Assembly (NCBI RefSeq): GCF_014197855.1
Contig: NZ_JACIGJ010000001.1
Span: 186,001 to 250,000 of the forward strand
Length of the DNA: 64,000 nt
Direction: 5' to 3'
DNA from: Roseospira marina
Lineage (GTDB): Bacteria; Pseudomonadota; Alphaproteobacteria; Rhodospirillales; Rhodospirillaceae
A model generated the notes under the pieces. That model did not search any database. It was given only the letters and a program-made list of their open reading frames with translations, and was not told the DNA's origin. The number at the start of each line of letters is the position of its first letter. The stretch's first letter is position 1. Shown here piece by piece: positions 41,092 through 50,598 of the stretch. The position numbers and the translations under genes were made by a program.

Positions 41092-42489
41092 GTGCGCTAT
41101 GTGAGCACCCGGGGGGCTGCCCCCGTTCTTGGGTTCGACGAGGTGGTTCTGGCCGGTTTGGCGGCCGACGGGGGCTTGTATGTGCCGGAGGAATGGCCCT
41201 CTCTGAGCGAGCGGGAGTGGCGCAGCTTGCGCGGTCTGTCCCATGCGGAGCTGGCCCTGCGGGTCATGCTGCCGTTCGTCGGCGCAGCGCTGACCGAGGA
41301 GGAACTGGCCGATCTGGTGGATGCGGCCTACGCGCGCTTCGACCATCCGGCCGTGGCCCCGTTGCGCCAGATCGGCCCGCACGACTGGATGATGGAGCTG
41401 TTCCACGGGCCGACGCTGGCGTTCAAGGACCACGCCATGCAGGTCCTGGGGCCGCTGTTCGATCTGCTGCTGACGCGCGCTGGGCGGCGGGTGACCATCG
41501 TGGGGGCCACGTCGGGCGACACCGGTTCCGCCGCCATCGAGGCCTGCCGGGATCGCGACGCCATCGACGTGTTCATCCTGCATCCGAAGGACCGCGTGTC
41601 CGAGGTGCAACGCCGCCAGATGACGACGGTTCAGTCCGCCAACGTGCACAACATTGCGGTCAACGGCACCTTTGACGACTGTCAGGCGCTGCTGAAGTCG
41701 CTGTTCGCCGACGCGACGTTTCGCGACGAGGTCGGCCTGTCGGCGGTCAACTCGATCAACTGGGCGCGTATCATGGCCCAGGTGGTCTATTACGCCTGGG
41801 CCGGCGTGGCGCTGGGCGCGCCGGACCGGTCGCTGGGCTTCAGCGTGCCGACGGGCAATTTCGGCAACGTCTTCGCTGGCTACGTGGCGCGCCAAATGGG
41901 GCTGCCGATCGACCGGCTGGTCGTGGGATCCAACCGCAACGACATTCTGAGCCGGTTCCTGGAAACCGGGACCATGCAACAGGAAACGGTCATTCCGACC
42001 CTGAGCCCAAGCATGGATATCCAGGTCTCCAGCAACTTCGAACGGCTGCTGTTCGAAATGCACGGCCGCGATTCCATCGAAGTGCGCGCTGCCATGGAGA
42101 GCTTTCGCCAGAGCGGGTCGTACAGCGTGCCGGACGATCTGCACCAGGAACTGCTGGGTCTGTTCCGGGGCCATCGCCTGACCGACGAGGAGACGTCGGA
42201 GGCCATGCGCATTATTCTGGAGACGACGGGCGAGCTGGTCGACCCGCATACGGCTATCGGCATCGTCGCGGGGCAGGTGGCCGGCCGGCGGGACGAGGGT
42301 GGGGTGACGGTTTCGCTGGCCACCGCGCATCCGGCCAAGTTCCCGGACGCCGTGGAGAAGGCCACCGGCATTCGGCCGCCGCTGCCGTCACGTCTGGCGG
42401 ATCTGTACCAGCGTTCCGAGCGCCTGGTGGAGGCGCCGAACGACACCCGCGTTCTGCAACAGATCGTGCGGGACGGCATCCGCCGCTGA
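41092..42489 (+). CDS. thrC: Threonine synthase
   Basis: PLP enzyme converting O-phosphohomoserine to threonine, 465 residues. Typical motifs are YVSTRGAAPVLGFDEVVLAG, ADGGLYVPEEWP, HGPTLAFKDHAMQVLGPLF with the PLP Lys, GATSGDTGSAAIEACR, NSINWARIMAQVVYYAW, PTGNFGNVFAGYVA and DPHTAIG. It starts at GTG 41092 with GGGGAG upstream. It stands alone, without homoserine dehydrogenase or kinase genes nearby. Confidence 0.96.
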   Translation: MRYVSTRGAAPVLGFDEVVLAGLAADGGLYVPEEWPSLSEREWRSLRGLSHAELALRVMLPFVGAALTEEELADLVDAAYARFDHPAVAPLRQIGPHDWMMELFHGPTLAFKDHAMQVLGPLFDLLLTRAGRRVTIVGATSGDTGSAAIEACRDRDAIDVFILHPKDRVSEVQRRQMTTVQSANVHNIAVNGTFDDCQALLKSLFADATFRDEVGLSAVNSINWARIMAQVVYYAWAGVALGAPDRSLGFSVPTGNFGNVFAGYVARQMGLPIDRLVVGSNRNDILSRFLETGTMQQETVIPTLSPSMDIQVSSNFERLLFEMHGRDSIEVRAAMESFRQSGSYSVPDDLHQELLGLFRGHRLTDEETSEAMRIILETTGELVDPHTAIGIVAGQVAGRRDEGGVTVSLATAHPAKFPDAVEKATGIRPPLPSRLADLYQRSERLVEAPNDTRVLQQIVRDGIRR

Positions 42490-42538
42490 GCTCGCCCAGG
42501 GGCCGGTCCGGTGCGGGGCGGCCCTGTGTTTCCGGGCC

Positions 42539-45145
42539 TCAGGCTTGGGCGTGCTGGCGATCTGTTTGGCAGGTCTGGAGGAACAGCGTGAAGTCGGCCG
42601 CCGCCAAGGGGCGGCTGACGAAATAGCCCTGAAACAGGCCGCAGTCGCTCGCCAACAGGAAATCGAGCTGTTCCTGAGATTCGACGCCCTCCGCCACCAC
42701 GTTGAACCCGAGGTTCCGGGCCAACGTAACGATGGTGGTGACGATGGCGGCGTCCTTCGTGTCGTGGCTGACGTCCCGCACAAAGGTCTGATCGATCTTC
42801 AACGTATCGATCGGGAACGTCTTCAGGTAGTTCAGCGACGAGTACCCGGTGCCGAAGTCGTCGATCGATAGGGTTACCCCCAGCGCCTTGAGCGCGTTCA
42901 GGGTGGCGACCGCCCGCTCGACGTCGCCGGTCATGACGCTTTCAGTGATCTCCAGGTCGAGGCAGCCGGCGGGCACGCCGGTGCGGTCCAGAACCTCGCG
43001 CACACTTTCCAACAACGACGAATCCGTGAACTGCCGCATGGAGACGTTGACGGAGATACTGGGCGGGGCGATGCCCTGGGCCCGCCAGCGCATGTACTGC
43101 TCGCAGGCCGTCGCGAGGGTCCAGCGTCCGATGGGAATGATGAGGCCCGAGTCCTCGGCCAGCGGCACGAACTCACCCGGACCCACGAGGCCGCGCCGGG
43201 GATGGCGCCAGCGGATCAGCGCCTCGACGCCCACCACATGGTGTCGGCTGCCCGCGACTTTCGGCTGGTAGTGCAGCTCCAGCTCGTTGCGGTTCAACGC
43301 ATGGCGCAGGTCGTTCTCCAGGTTCATCATTTCGATGGACCGTTGCGCCATGTCCTCGGAGTACGCCACGAAGCGGCGATCACCCATATGCTTGGCGTGG
43401 TACATCGCGATGTCGGCGTTGCGCAGCAGCTCCTCGACGGTGTCCGCCTGGTCCGGGAAATAGGTAACGCCGATCGACGGCAGGCAGAACAGCTCGGCGT
43501 CGAGGATGAGGAAGGCCTCGGACAGCACCTCGATGATCTTTTCGGCGACCTGATCGCCGATATCGCCGCTTGCGACGTCGGTCAGCGCGACGATGAACTC
43601 GTCGCCGGCCAAGCGCCCCACGGTGTCCGACATGCGCACGACCTGCCGAAGGCGCCGCGCTACGAGCTTGAGGATTTCGTCCCCCGCCGCGTGGCCGTAC
43701 AGGTCGTTGATGTTCTTGAACCGGTCCAGGTCGAGGAACAGCACGCAGACCCGCGTGCCGTCGCGCCGTGCCTTCAGGATGGCCTGCTCCAGCCGGTCCA
43801 TGATGAGGTACCGGTTCGGCAGGTGGGTCAACATGTCGTAGTTGGCCTGGAAGCGGATATGCTCCTCATCGCGCTTGCGTTTTGTGATGTCCGTGCAGGC
43901 CGACACGTAATGCGTGAGGTCGCCCTTGCGGTCCCGCACGGCCGAAACGGACATCTCCATGGGGAAGGGGGGGGCGTTGCGCCGCTGGCCCCAAACCTCA
44001 CCGACCCAGTGCCCGCTGCGTTCCACCTCCTCAAGAATGGCCGCCTCGAAATCGGGTTCATGCAACTCGGGCGTGGTCAGGCGGGCCGGGCGACTGAGAA
44101 GGTCGGCGGCGTCATACCCCGTCATGCGCTGGTAGGCCTCGTTGGCACCCCAGATCAGGCAATCCCGGTCGATAATGACGATGCCTTCGTGCACGCTGTT
44201 GACGACCTTGGCCATCAAATGCAGGTCGGCGTCGGCCTGTTTGCGCTCCGTGATGTTGGCCATCGTGCCTTCATAGGCCACGATCTCGCCGTTCTGGTCG
44301 CGGACGCAGCGGGCGTTTTCGGTCACCCAGATGACCGACCCGTCCTTGCGAAGGACCTGGGCTTCGAAGTGCTCGACGACGCCGTCCGTAACGATCATGT
44401 CGGTGAAGCGGTGCCGGACGTCGGGGTCCAGATAGGTCTGCTGCCCGATGTCATCGCGGGCGGCGATGAGATCCTCCGGGCGCTCGAAGCCCAGGATCCG
44501 CGCCATGGCCGGGTTCACGGTGATGTACTGCCCCGTCGGCGTGGTCTGATAGATGCCCTCAAGCGCATGTTCGAACAGGCCGCGATACCGGGCCTCGCTG
44601 TCGCGCAGGGCCTGCGCCATTTCGGTTTCGCGCGTTGCGTTGTTGAGCGCAACGAGGACCATTGGCGTTTCGGTGTCTTCGGGGCGGATGGGGGTTAGAC
44701 GGACCATTTGCATGGTGACACTGACCGCCGTGTCGCGGTCGAGCCGGCGCAGCCGAAAGACGGAAGGCAGGCGCTCGGGCGCCTCATTCTCGCGGTCGGT
44801 CGGGTCGGGGCTGGTCTCCGGGACTGTCACGGCCGTCTGCAAGGCCTGAACGAGGGCCGCGCGGTCGTCCTCCAGGAACAGGGCGTCAAGGTGGCGTCCG
44901 ACCAGATGGTCAGGTTTGCGGCGCGCGAGGCGGGCGAAGCCCCGATTGACACATAGAACCACCCCATCGCGGATGACGGCCAAGCCTGCGTCCATATGGT
45001 CCACAATGTCCCGGCAGGTCAGCCATGTCGGTAAACCAATGGGACAGGGCGCGGCCCCCGTTGTCTCGCCGATACACCGACAGTGCGTCATGGAACGGGA
45101 CGAGCCGCCATCCGCAACGATGCCGGGTCTCTCCGTGAGCGTCAC
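42539..45145 (-). CDS. PAS-GGDEF-EAL protein (cyclic-di-GMP turnover)
   Basis: Signalling protein of 868 residues without membrane segments. Three PAS-like domains (about 50-170, 185-300, 310-425) are followed by GGDEF (about 430-600) and EAL (about 610-865). The GGDEF signature reads AGDEF (513-517), with an inhibitory RxxD site (504-507) five residues before it. The EAL domain looks catalytically complete: VEALIRWRHP, SVNVSMRQF, LEITES, IDDFGTGYSSL, KIDQTFVRD, EGVES and QGYFVSRPL. It probably degrades c-di-GMP under PAS control; cyclase activity is possible but less sure. It starts at GTG 45145 after GGGGAGGG. Confidence 0.92.
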   Translation of the reverse strand: MTLTERPGIVADGGSSRSMTHCRCIGETTGAAPCPIGLPTWLTCRDIVDHMDAGLAVIRDGVVLCVNRGFARLARRKPDHLVGRHLDALFLEDDRAALVQALQTAVTVPETSPDPTDRENEAPERLPSVFRLRRLDRDTAVSVTMQMVRLTPIRPEDTETPMVLVALNNATRETEMAQALRDSEARYRGLFEHALEGIYQTTPTGQYITVNPAMARILGFERPEDLIAARDDIGQQTYLDPDVRHRFTDMIVTDGVVEHFEAQVLRKDGSVIWVTENARCVRDQNGEIVAYEGTMANITERKQADADLHLMAKVVNSVHEGIVIIDRDCLIWGANEAYQRMTGYDAADLLSRPARLTTPELHEPDFEAAILEEVERSGHWVGEVWGQRRNAPPFPMEMSVSAVRDRKGDLTHYVSACTDITKRKRDEEHIRFQANYDMLTHLPNRYLIMDRLEQAILKARRDGTRVCVLFLDLDRFKNINDLYGHAAGDEILKLVARRLRQVVRMSDTVGRLAGDEFIVALTDVASGDIGDQVAEKIIEVLSEAFLILDAELFCLPSIGVTYFPDQADTVEELLRNADIAMYHAKHMGDRRFVAYSEDMAQRSIEMMNLENDLRHALNRNELELHYQPKVAGSRHHVVGVEALIRWRHPRRGLVGPGEFVPLAEDSGLIIPIGRWTLATACEQYMRWRAQGIAPPSISVNVSMRQFTDSSLLESVREVLDRTGVPAGCLDLEITESVMTGDVERAVATLNALKALGVTLSIDDFGTGYSSLNYLKTFPIDTLKIDQTFVRDVSHDTKDAAIVTTIVTLARNLGFNVVAEGVESQEQLDFLLASDCGLFQGYFVSRPLAAADFTLFLQTCQTDRQHAQA

Positions 45146-45599
45146 AACAGCCCTCCCCTGTCGTTTCGCCGCAGTGCGCGCGTGTCAGCCGCCGCGACAC
45201 CACGTCCAGTCTCAAGCCCCTTGCATATCACCTGCATTTTTGTCGATTGAAGTGAAAAATTCAATTTAATCCTTTGCACTGGACGCTCCGCCCGCGAAGC
45301 GGGACACAATGATACCGGCCGACTTTTGATACTTCGTAAAAAACAGGTCTGATATTTGGCCCCAATCCACAGTCATACTAATTTTTAGGGCTATCATGTA
45401 TTAAAAATGCCGGAAAAGTAGTGTGCGCGACACTGCCATGAGTGTGGGGCGTGGTCCTGAGAGGCGCGGAGCATTCCCGTGAACCAAAAGCCCGAGGCTC
45501 CCGAAAACGGAAACGCGGAGCCTCCGATTGGAGAGCCCCGCGTTCCGGTCGGATGCTGGGTCGTCGGCGTTCCCCCGTCCGTTATCCGGGGGGCTGGCG
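45146..45599. promoter_or_regulatory. AT-richer intergenic region between the GGDEF-EAL and prpE genes
   Basis: About 450 bp, noticeably AT-rich at 45230-45440 against a GC-rich background. It should carry the promoter of the GGDEF-EAL gene (minus strand) and the terminator of prpE. I found no gene; the short open frame at 45479-45682 overlaps the terminator and lacks coding character. Confidence 0.4.
45504..45547 (-). terminator. Terminator of prpE
   Basis: CGGAAACGCGG (45508-45518) pairs with CCGCGTTCCG (45538-45547) with one bulge, and a small CTCC/GGAG stem lies in the loop. On the minus strand the stem is followed by TTTT. It begins about 50 bp after the prpE stop. Confidence 0.65.
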
Positions 45600-47495
45600 T
45601 TAGCGGGCCAGGCCGATCTCCTTCAGCGCATCCTCGATCTCCGGCAGGATATCTGGATCGTCGATGGTCGCCGGCATCTTGAAGTCCTCGTGATCGGCGA
45701 TCTTCTGCATGGTGCCGCGCAGAATCTTGCCCGAGCGCGTCTTGGGCAGGCGGCCGACGATCAGAGCCTTCTTGAAGGCGGCGACCGGACCGATGGTCTC
45801 GCGCACCATCTTGACGGCCTCAGCGACGATCGTGTCGGCGTCCCGCGTCACGCCGGCCTTCAGGACCATGAAGCCGAGCGGCATTTGGCCCTTCATGTCG
45901 TCGTGCACGCCGATGACCGCGCACTCCGCGACATCGGGGTGATTGGCGAGAACCTCTTCCATGGCGCCGGTCGACAGGCGATGTCCGGCGACGTTGATGA
46001 TGTCGTCGGTCCGGGTCATGACGTAGACGTAGCCTTCCTCGTCCACGAAGCCGGCGTCCCCGGTCTTATAGTAGCCCGGGTACTCGTCCATGTAGGCCTG
46101 ACGGAACCGGTCGTCGGCGTTCCACAGGGTGGTCAGGGTGCCGGGGGGCAGGGGCAGCTTGCACACCAGGGCGCCGATCTGGCCGGGGGCGACGGGTTCC
46201 TTGTCCTCGCCGAGGACCTGGACGTTCCAGCCGGGGACCGCCTTGGTGGGCGAGCCGAGCTTGACCGGGAACTCCTGGAGTCCCATGCAGTTGGCCGCGA
46301 TGGCCCAGCCGGTTTCCGTCTGCCACCAGTGATCGATGACCGGCACCTTGAGCTGGTTCTGCGCCCAGGTGATGGTGTTGGGATCCGCGCGTTCGCCGGC
46401 CAGATAGAGCGTCCGGAAGTGGCTGAGGTCGTACTTCTTCAGGAACTCGCCGGTCGGGTCTTCCTTCTTGATGGCGCGGAAGGCCGTCGGCGCCGTGAAC
46501 AGCATCGGAATCTTGTATTCGCTGATGACGCGCCAGAACGTGCCGGCATCCGGCGTGCCAACGGGCTTGCCCTCGAACACGACGGTGGTGCAGCCGTGCA
46601 GCAGCGGGCCGTAGCAGATGTAGGAGTGGCCCACGACCCAGCCCACGTCGGAGGCGGCCCAATACACCTCGCCGGGCTCGACGTTGTAGATGGCCTTCAT
46701 GGTCCACTTCAGCGCCACGGCATGGCCGCCATTGTCACGCACGACGCCCTTCGGCTGCCCGGTGGTGCCGGACGTATACAGGATGTAGAGTGGATCGGTC
46801 GCCAGGACGGGCACGCAGTCGTGCGGCCGCGCGGTCGACACCGCTTCTTGCCAGTCCACGTCTCGGCCCGGAATCAACTCGGCAATCGCCTGCTCCCGCT
46901 GAAGAATAACGCAGCGGTCGGGCTTGTGCGCCGCGAGCCGGATCGCCTCATCCAGCAGCGGCTTGTAGGCGATCACGCGGTTCGGCTCCAGACCGCAGGA
47001 CGCGGCGACCACGACCTTCGGCTTGGCGTCGTTGATGCGCGTGGCCAACTCGTTGGCGGCGAACCCGCCGAACACCACCGAATGCACGGCGCCCAGGCGG
47101 GCGCAGGCCAGCATGGCGACCAGGGCCTCCGCCACCATCGGCATATAAATGATGACGCGGTCGCCCTTGGTCACACCCTGATCGGCGAGCACGCCCGCGA
47201 ACGACGCGGTGAGCTGCTTCAGTTCGGCGTAGGTGATGGTGCGCTTGGTGCCCGTGATCGGGCTGTCGTGGATGATGGCGGCCCGCTCGCCATGGCCCGC
47301 CTCGACATGACGGTCGACGGCGTTATAGCAGGTGTTCAACTCACCGCCCACGAACCAGCGGTAGAACGGGGGGGTGGAGTCGTCGAGGACCTTGTCCCAC
47401 CGCTTGACCCAATGGATGTCTTCGGCAGCCTTGCCCCAGAAGGCTGCCGGGTCCTCGAGGGACAAGCTGTGGGCTTCTTGATACGGGTCAGCCAT
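45600..47495 (-). CDS. prpE: Propionyl-CoA synthetase (acetyl-CoA synthetase family)
   Basis: AMP-forming acyl-CoA synthetase of 631 residues. The P-loop is YILYTSGTTGQPKGVVRDNG. GHAVALKWTMKAIYNVEPGE and WAASDVGWVVGHSYICYGPLLHG point to PrpE rather than Acs. The adenylate region is DHWWQTETGWAI, YYKTGDAGFVDEEGY has the hinge Asp, and the acetylation-regulated Lys lies in TRSGKILRGTM. It activates propionate (or acetate) to the CoA ester. Monocistronic with its own terminator. Confidence 0.9.
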   Translation of the reverse strand: MADPYQEAHSLSLEDPAAFWGKAAEDIHWVKRWDKVLDDSTPPFYRWFVGGELNTCYNAVDRHVEAGHGERAAIIHDSPITGTKRTITYAELKQLTASFAGVLADQGVTKGDRVIIYMPMVAEALVAMLACARLGAVHSVVFGGFAANELATRINDAKPKVVVAASCGLEPNRVIAYKPLLDEAIRLAAHKPDRCVILQREQAIAELIPGRDVDWQEAVSTARPHDCVPVLATDPLYILYTSGTTGQPKGVVRDNGGHAVALKWTMKAIYNVEPGEVYWAASDVGWVVGHSYICYGPLLHGCTTVVFEGKPVGTPDAGTFWRVISEYKIPMLFTAPTAFRAIKKEDPTGEFLKKYDLSHFRTLYLAGERADPNTITWAQNQLKVPVIDHWWQTETGWAIAANCMGLQEFPVKLGSPTKAVPGWNVQVLGEDKEPVAPGQIGALVCKLPLPPGTLTTLWNADDRFRQAYMDEYPGYYKTGDAGFVDEEGYVYVMTRTDDIINVAGHRLSTGAMEEVLANHPDVAECAVIGVHDDMKGQMPLGFMVLKAGVTRDADTIVAEAVKMVRETIGPVAAFKKALIVGRLPKTRSGKILRGTMQKIADHEDFKMPATIDDPDILPEIEDALKEIGLAR

Positions 47496-47695
47496 GGCGC
47501 GCGCTCCGCTGGGTGTGTCCAGGTAGATCGGGTGGCCCGTCCGGCGAAAACCCCGGGGCAGGCCGCTTCAATCGGTCGCCCGGATGGCATCGCCAGCCGG
47601 GAGGGACAGCAAAATTGCGCACCATGACGGTAAAAGCAACAATGAATGCGCGGGCCCTCGCGTTCGCGACAGACCCGTTCGACGGCGGAGGCGAT

Positions 47696-49432
47696 TCAGG
47701 ACACGTCTGGGTTCGCCGCCAGGGAGCGCGCGTCCAGGTCGTACACATCGCGGCGGAACTGTATCGTTCCATCCTCCGCGACCCACGCGGTCAGGTAGAT
47801 GATCGACACGGGAACCGCATGCGCGAGCCGCAGGGTCCGGGTTTCGCCGCTTTGGATGCGGGCCGCCAGAGTCTCCCGCGTCCAGGTGTCCGGTTCATTC
47901 AAAATGAAGACGGCCAGATCCAGCGGATCGCGCACCCGCACGCATCCGCTGCTGAAGGTGCGCAGGGACCGCCCGAACAGCCCGTGGCTGGGCGTGCTGT
48001 GCAGGTAGACATCATGCTGGTTCGGAAACAGGAATTTGATACGACCGAGTGCGTTGCCGCCGCCGGGAGCTTGCCGCAGACGCATCGCCCGGATGTTGAC
48101 GTTCGGCGCGTCCCAATCAACCGTCAGGGGGTCAATCTCGGCGGCCGCGCTGGTCCAGCCGTCGAAGAGCTGGAATCCATTCGCGGCCAGATATCCCGGG
48201 TCATCGCGCAGCTTGGGCAGGATATCCTTCTCGGCGATGCTCGTGGGTACCGTCCAGGTTGGGTTGAGCACAAGCTGGTTGATCGCGCTGCTTAACCGTG
48301 GGGTCGGGCGGTCCCGCATGCCGACGATGACGTCGGTCTGAAAGACCGTGACGCCGTTGTCCCGGCCGTCCAGGGTGGCGCCGGCGATATTGACCTCGAC
48401 CGAACGCCCATCCGGGGCCGGCGGCATATCGCGCAGCCGACGGAGGTTCAGCGCCATCTGTTGAACGCGCCGTTCGACTGGCATGGCCAGGGCGGTGCGG
48501 GTGCGCGGGCCGATCGTGCCGTCGACCGCCAGCCCGTGCCGCGCCTGAAACCGCCGCACGGCCACTTCAAGGCTCGGATCGAGAGTTGATGCATCCGCCG
48601 TCAGCATCGGCGGAACGGGCGGCGGTAGATCGTTGGTGGCCCGCAACCGGGCGCGGATGGCGCGGATCTCGGGATCCTGGCCGCCCGGTTCGATCTTGGG
48701 GCCGTCCGGACTCACGGCCGGCCATCCCCCGGCGTCGACCAGGGCTTGATACTGAAGCAGACCGCGCCGGAGACGGGCGAAGCGATCGTTTTCCGCCACG
48801 ATATGGAACAGGCGTCCGGGCGCGGCGTCGGTCACGTCCTCCACCGCGATTTCGGCCATGGCCCCGGTTACGCCACCGAGCAGGGGCGATGCCCAGGGCG
48901 GACGACGCGCAGTGGCTCTGTCTATATAGTCCGCGAGCGCACCGGATAGAGCGATGTCGTGTTCGACAATGGCGTCGGGCGACAGCGGTCCGTCGTGTGG
49001 CGGTGTGGGCGCGGGGGGGACGGTCAGGCCGTAAATCTCATCGGCCCAGGCGGTGCTCAAGACCTCGCGCACCACGTGTCCCCGCGCCGTAGGGCCGGAC
49101 GCATCGGTCCAGGCCGGGGCAAAGGCCCGCGCCTGATAGAACGCCGCAGCATAGGCGGCGCTTGGGCTTTCGAATCCCGAAGGCGCGGACAGGTGGCGTT
49201 GCAGCGTGTCGGCCAGGGCCTCAGTCCGGGCCGGACTCGTGGGGCTAGGCGCGAGACCGGACTGGAGGCTCGCCAGCAGGATCGGTCCCAGGTCGTCCGG
49301 CCCATTAGACGGGGGGGCGGTCACACAGCCGGCCAGGAGGGCCGAAGCCAGCGCGGCCGACCCGGCGGCCACGGCACCGGCTCGCCAACGCGATGCAGCG
49401 CCGAAGAATCTCGTATATGTTGTGCGGTTCAT
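47696..49432 (-). CDS. L,D-transpeptidase, YcbB-like, lipoprotein
   Basis: Peptidoglycan cross-linking enzyme of 578 residues. A lipobox (SALLAGCVT) indicates a lipoprotein. A long N-terminal domain precedes a peptidoglycan-binding domain (LEVAVRRFQARHGLAVDGTI, then GPRTRTAL). The YkuD catalytic domain follows (VIVGMRDRPTPRLSSAINQL, NPTWTVPTSIAEKDILPKL, YLHSTPSHGLFGRS, and the nucleophile Cys in TFSSGCVRVRDP). It makes 3-3 cross-links. The ATG at 49432 gives a proper lipoprotein signal. The mepA gene lies upstream on the same strand. Confidence 0.92.
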   Translation of the reverse strand: MNRTTYTRFFGAASRWRAGAVAAGSAALASALLAGCVTAPPSNGPDDLGPILLASLQSGLAPSPTSPARTEALADTLQRHLSAPSGFESPSAAYAAAFYQARAFAPAWTDASGPTARGHVVREVLSTAWADEIYGLTVPPAPTPPHDGPLSPDAIVEHDIALSGALADYIDRATARRPPWASPLLGGVTGAMAEIAVEDVTDAAPGRLFHIVAENDRFARLRRGLLQYQALVDAGGWPAVSPDGPKIEPGGQDPEIRAIRARLRATNDLPPPVPPMLTADASTLDPSLEVAVRRFQARHGLAVDGTIGPRTRTALAMPVERRVQQMALNLRRLRDMPPAPDGRSVEVNIAGATLDGRDNGVTVFQTDVIVGMRDRPTPRLSSAINQLVLNPTWTVPTSIAEKDILPKLRDDPGYLAANGFQLFDGWTSAAAEIDPLTVDWDAPNVNIRAMRLRQAPGGGNALGRIKFLFPNQHDVYLHSTPSHGLFGRSLRTFSSGCVRVRDPLDLAVFILNEPDTWTRETLAARIQSGETRTLRLAHAVPVSIIYLTAWVAEDGTIQFRRDVYDLDARSLAANPDVS

Positions 49433-49551
49433 CCACCCACCGACCGACTGGCGCGGACTCAAACGCCGCGCATGTAACCCGAAAGCAACACCGGATCCCG
49501 TGCCCATCCGGCCGGAGAATCCGTGTGTCACTATAGATATGTGCCCCTGGG

Positions 49552-50466
49552 TTATCGAGCCGACAACACGGCGGAACAATCGGGCGGCACGGATTGCGGC
49601 GGTCGTGCAACAGGGGGCCGGGCGGGCGGTGGCGTGGTGTCGGCCTGCGCGGCTTGACGGGCTGCGATCTGCTCCGCCCACCAAGCAAACGTCGGCGGGT
49701 CGCACCCCGTGCCGGGCGGCACGGGGTCCTGTTCCCGGCACGACGGGCTGTCGGTCGGACAGGACAGCCGAAGATGCATGTGGGAATCGTGGCCGTACCA
49801 CGGGCGAACTTTCCGTAGCCACGCCGCGTCTTCGGGCTCGTCCGCCGGAAAGGCGTCGCACAGGGTGGCTTTGATCGCCGGGTTGACGAAAATCCGGGCC
49901 ACGCGCGGGTCCTGCGCGGCGGCCCGGACCAGGGCGCTGTGCGTTGCGGTCCAGCGGGTTGGGTCTGCGGTTCCCGCGCCGGGTCGCACCATCGAGACCG
50001 GCGTAGGGTCGTCCCGGTCCTCGGGCGACAGGCGCTGGCCGGGCGGCAGCAGGCGCAGCCAGATATCAGCGTCCAGCCCGATCTCGTGGCTAGCGTGGCC
50101 GAAGCTCATCGGGCCGCCGCGGGGCTGCGACAGATCGCCGACGAGCAGGGTGCCCCAGCCGTTTGCGTCCGCCCAAGCGGCCAAGTCCCGCACCACGGCG
50201 ATCAGGTGGGGATGCCCGAAATAGCGCAGCCGCTGGGGGCGCAACACCGTGTAGCCCGCTCCATGCAGCGGCAAGGCGACCGCCCCGGAGAGACAGCCCT
50301 CGGTGTAGGTCCCGATCGCCCGCGCCGGGCCAGGGGCCGGGGTGGTCTGACGCGACCAGTCGTCCTGCTGGGCGCGCGCGCTGGTCAGGCCACCAAGCCA
50401 TAGAAAGGCGACTCCCAGAAGGACGACGCCAAGAGCCATTGCACGCCGGATCGTGCTCCACCGCAT
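49552..50466 (-). CDS. mepA: Penicillin-insensitive murein endopeptidase
   Basis: Periplasmic LAS-family metalloendopeptidase of 304 residues that cuts peptidoglycan cross-links. The signal peptide is ALGVVLLGVAFLWLGGLTSARA. Zinc-site motifs are FGHASHEIGLDADIWLR and WYGHDSHMHLRLSCP. CLSGAVALPLHGAGYTVLRP and LVGDLSQPRGGPM also fit MepA, and the Cys residues probably form disulfides. The Pro-rich C-terminus is an extension. The pairing with the L,D-transpeptidase 120 bp downstream suggests a wall-remodelling unit. Confidence 0.92.
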   Translation of the reverse strand: MRWSTIRRAMALGVVLLGVAFLWLGGLTSARAQQDDWSRQTTPAPGPARAIGTYTEGCLSGAVALPLHGAGYTVLRPQRLRYFGHPHLIAVVRDLAAWADANGWGTLLVGDLSQPRGGPMSFGHASHEIGLDADIWLRLLPPGQRLSPEDRDDPTPVSMVRPGAGTADPTRWTATHSALVRAAAQDPRVARIFVNPAIKATLCDAFPADEPEDAAWLRKVRPWYGHDSHMHLRLSCPTDSPSCREQDPVPPGTGCDPPTFAWWAEQIAARQAAQADTTPPPARPPVARPPQSVPPDCSAVLSAR

Positions 50467-50598
50467 GGTTTCCTCCGCCCATACAACGGACCGGCGTTTC
50501 GCGCGCGCGGCCACCGCTCAGCTTACCAGGAATTTAGTTGCACGCACCGGGCTTGACCCTATCTCCCCAGCGCAGAATCTCCACCGGGAGGACGATCC

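Noticed and set aside
45479-45682. Open frame of 67 codons beside prpE
   Set aside because: It overlaps the prpE terminator hairpin and the prpE 3' end and has no protein-like features.
45528-47627. Plus-strand open frame of 699 codons opposite prpE
   Set aside because: It mirrors the prpE coding strand and begins inside the prpE terminator.
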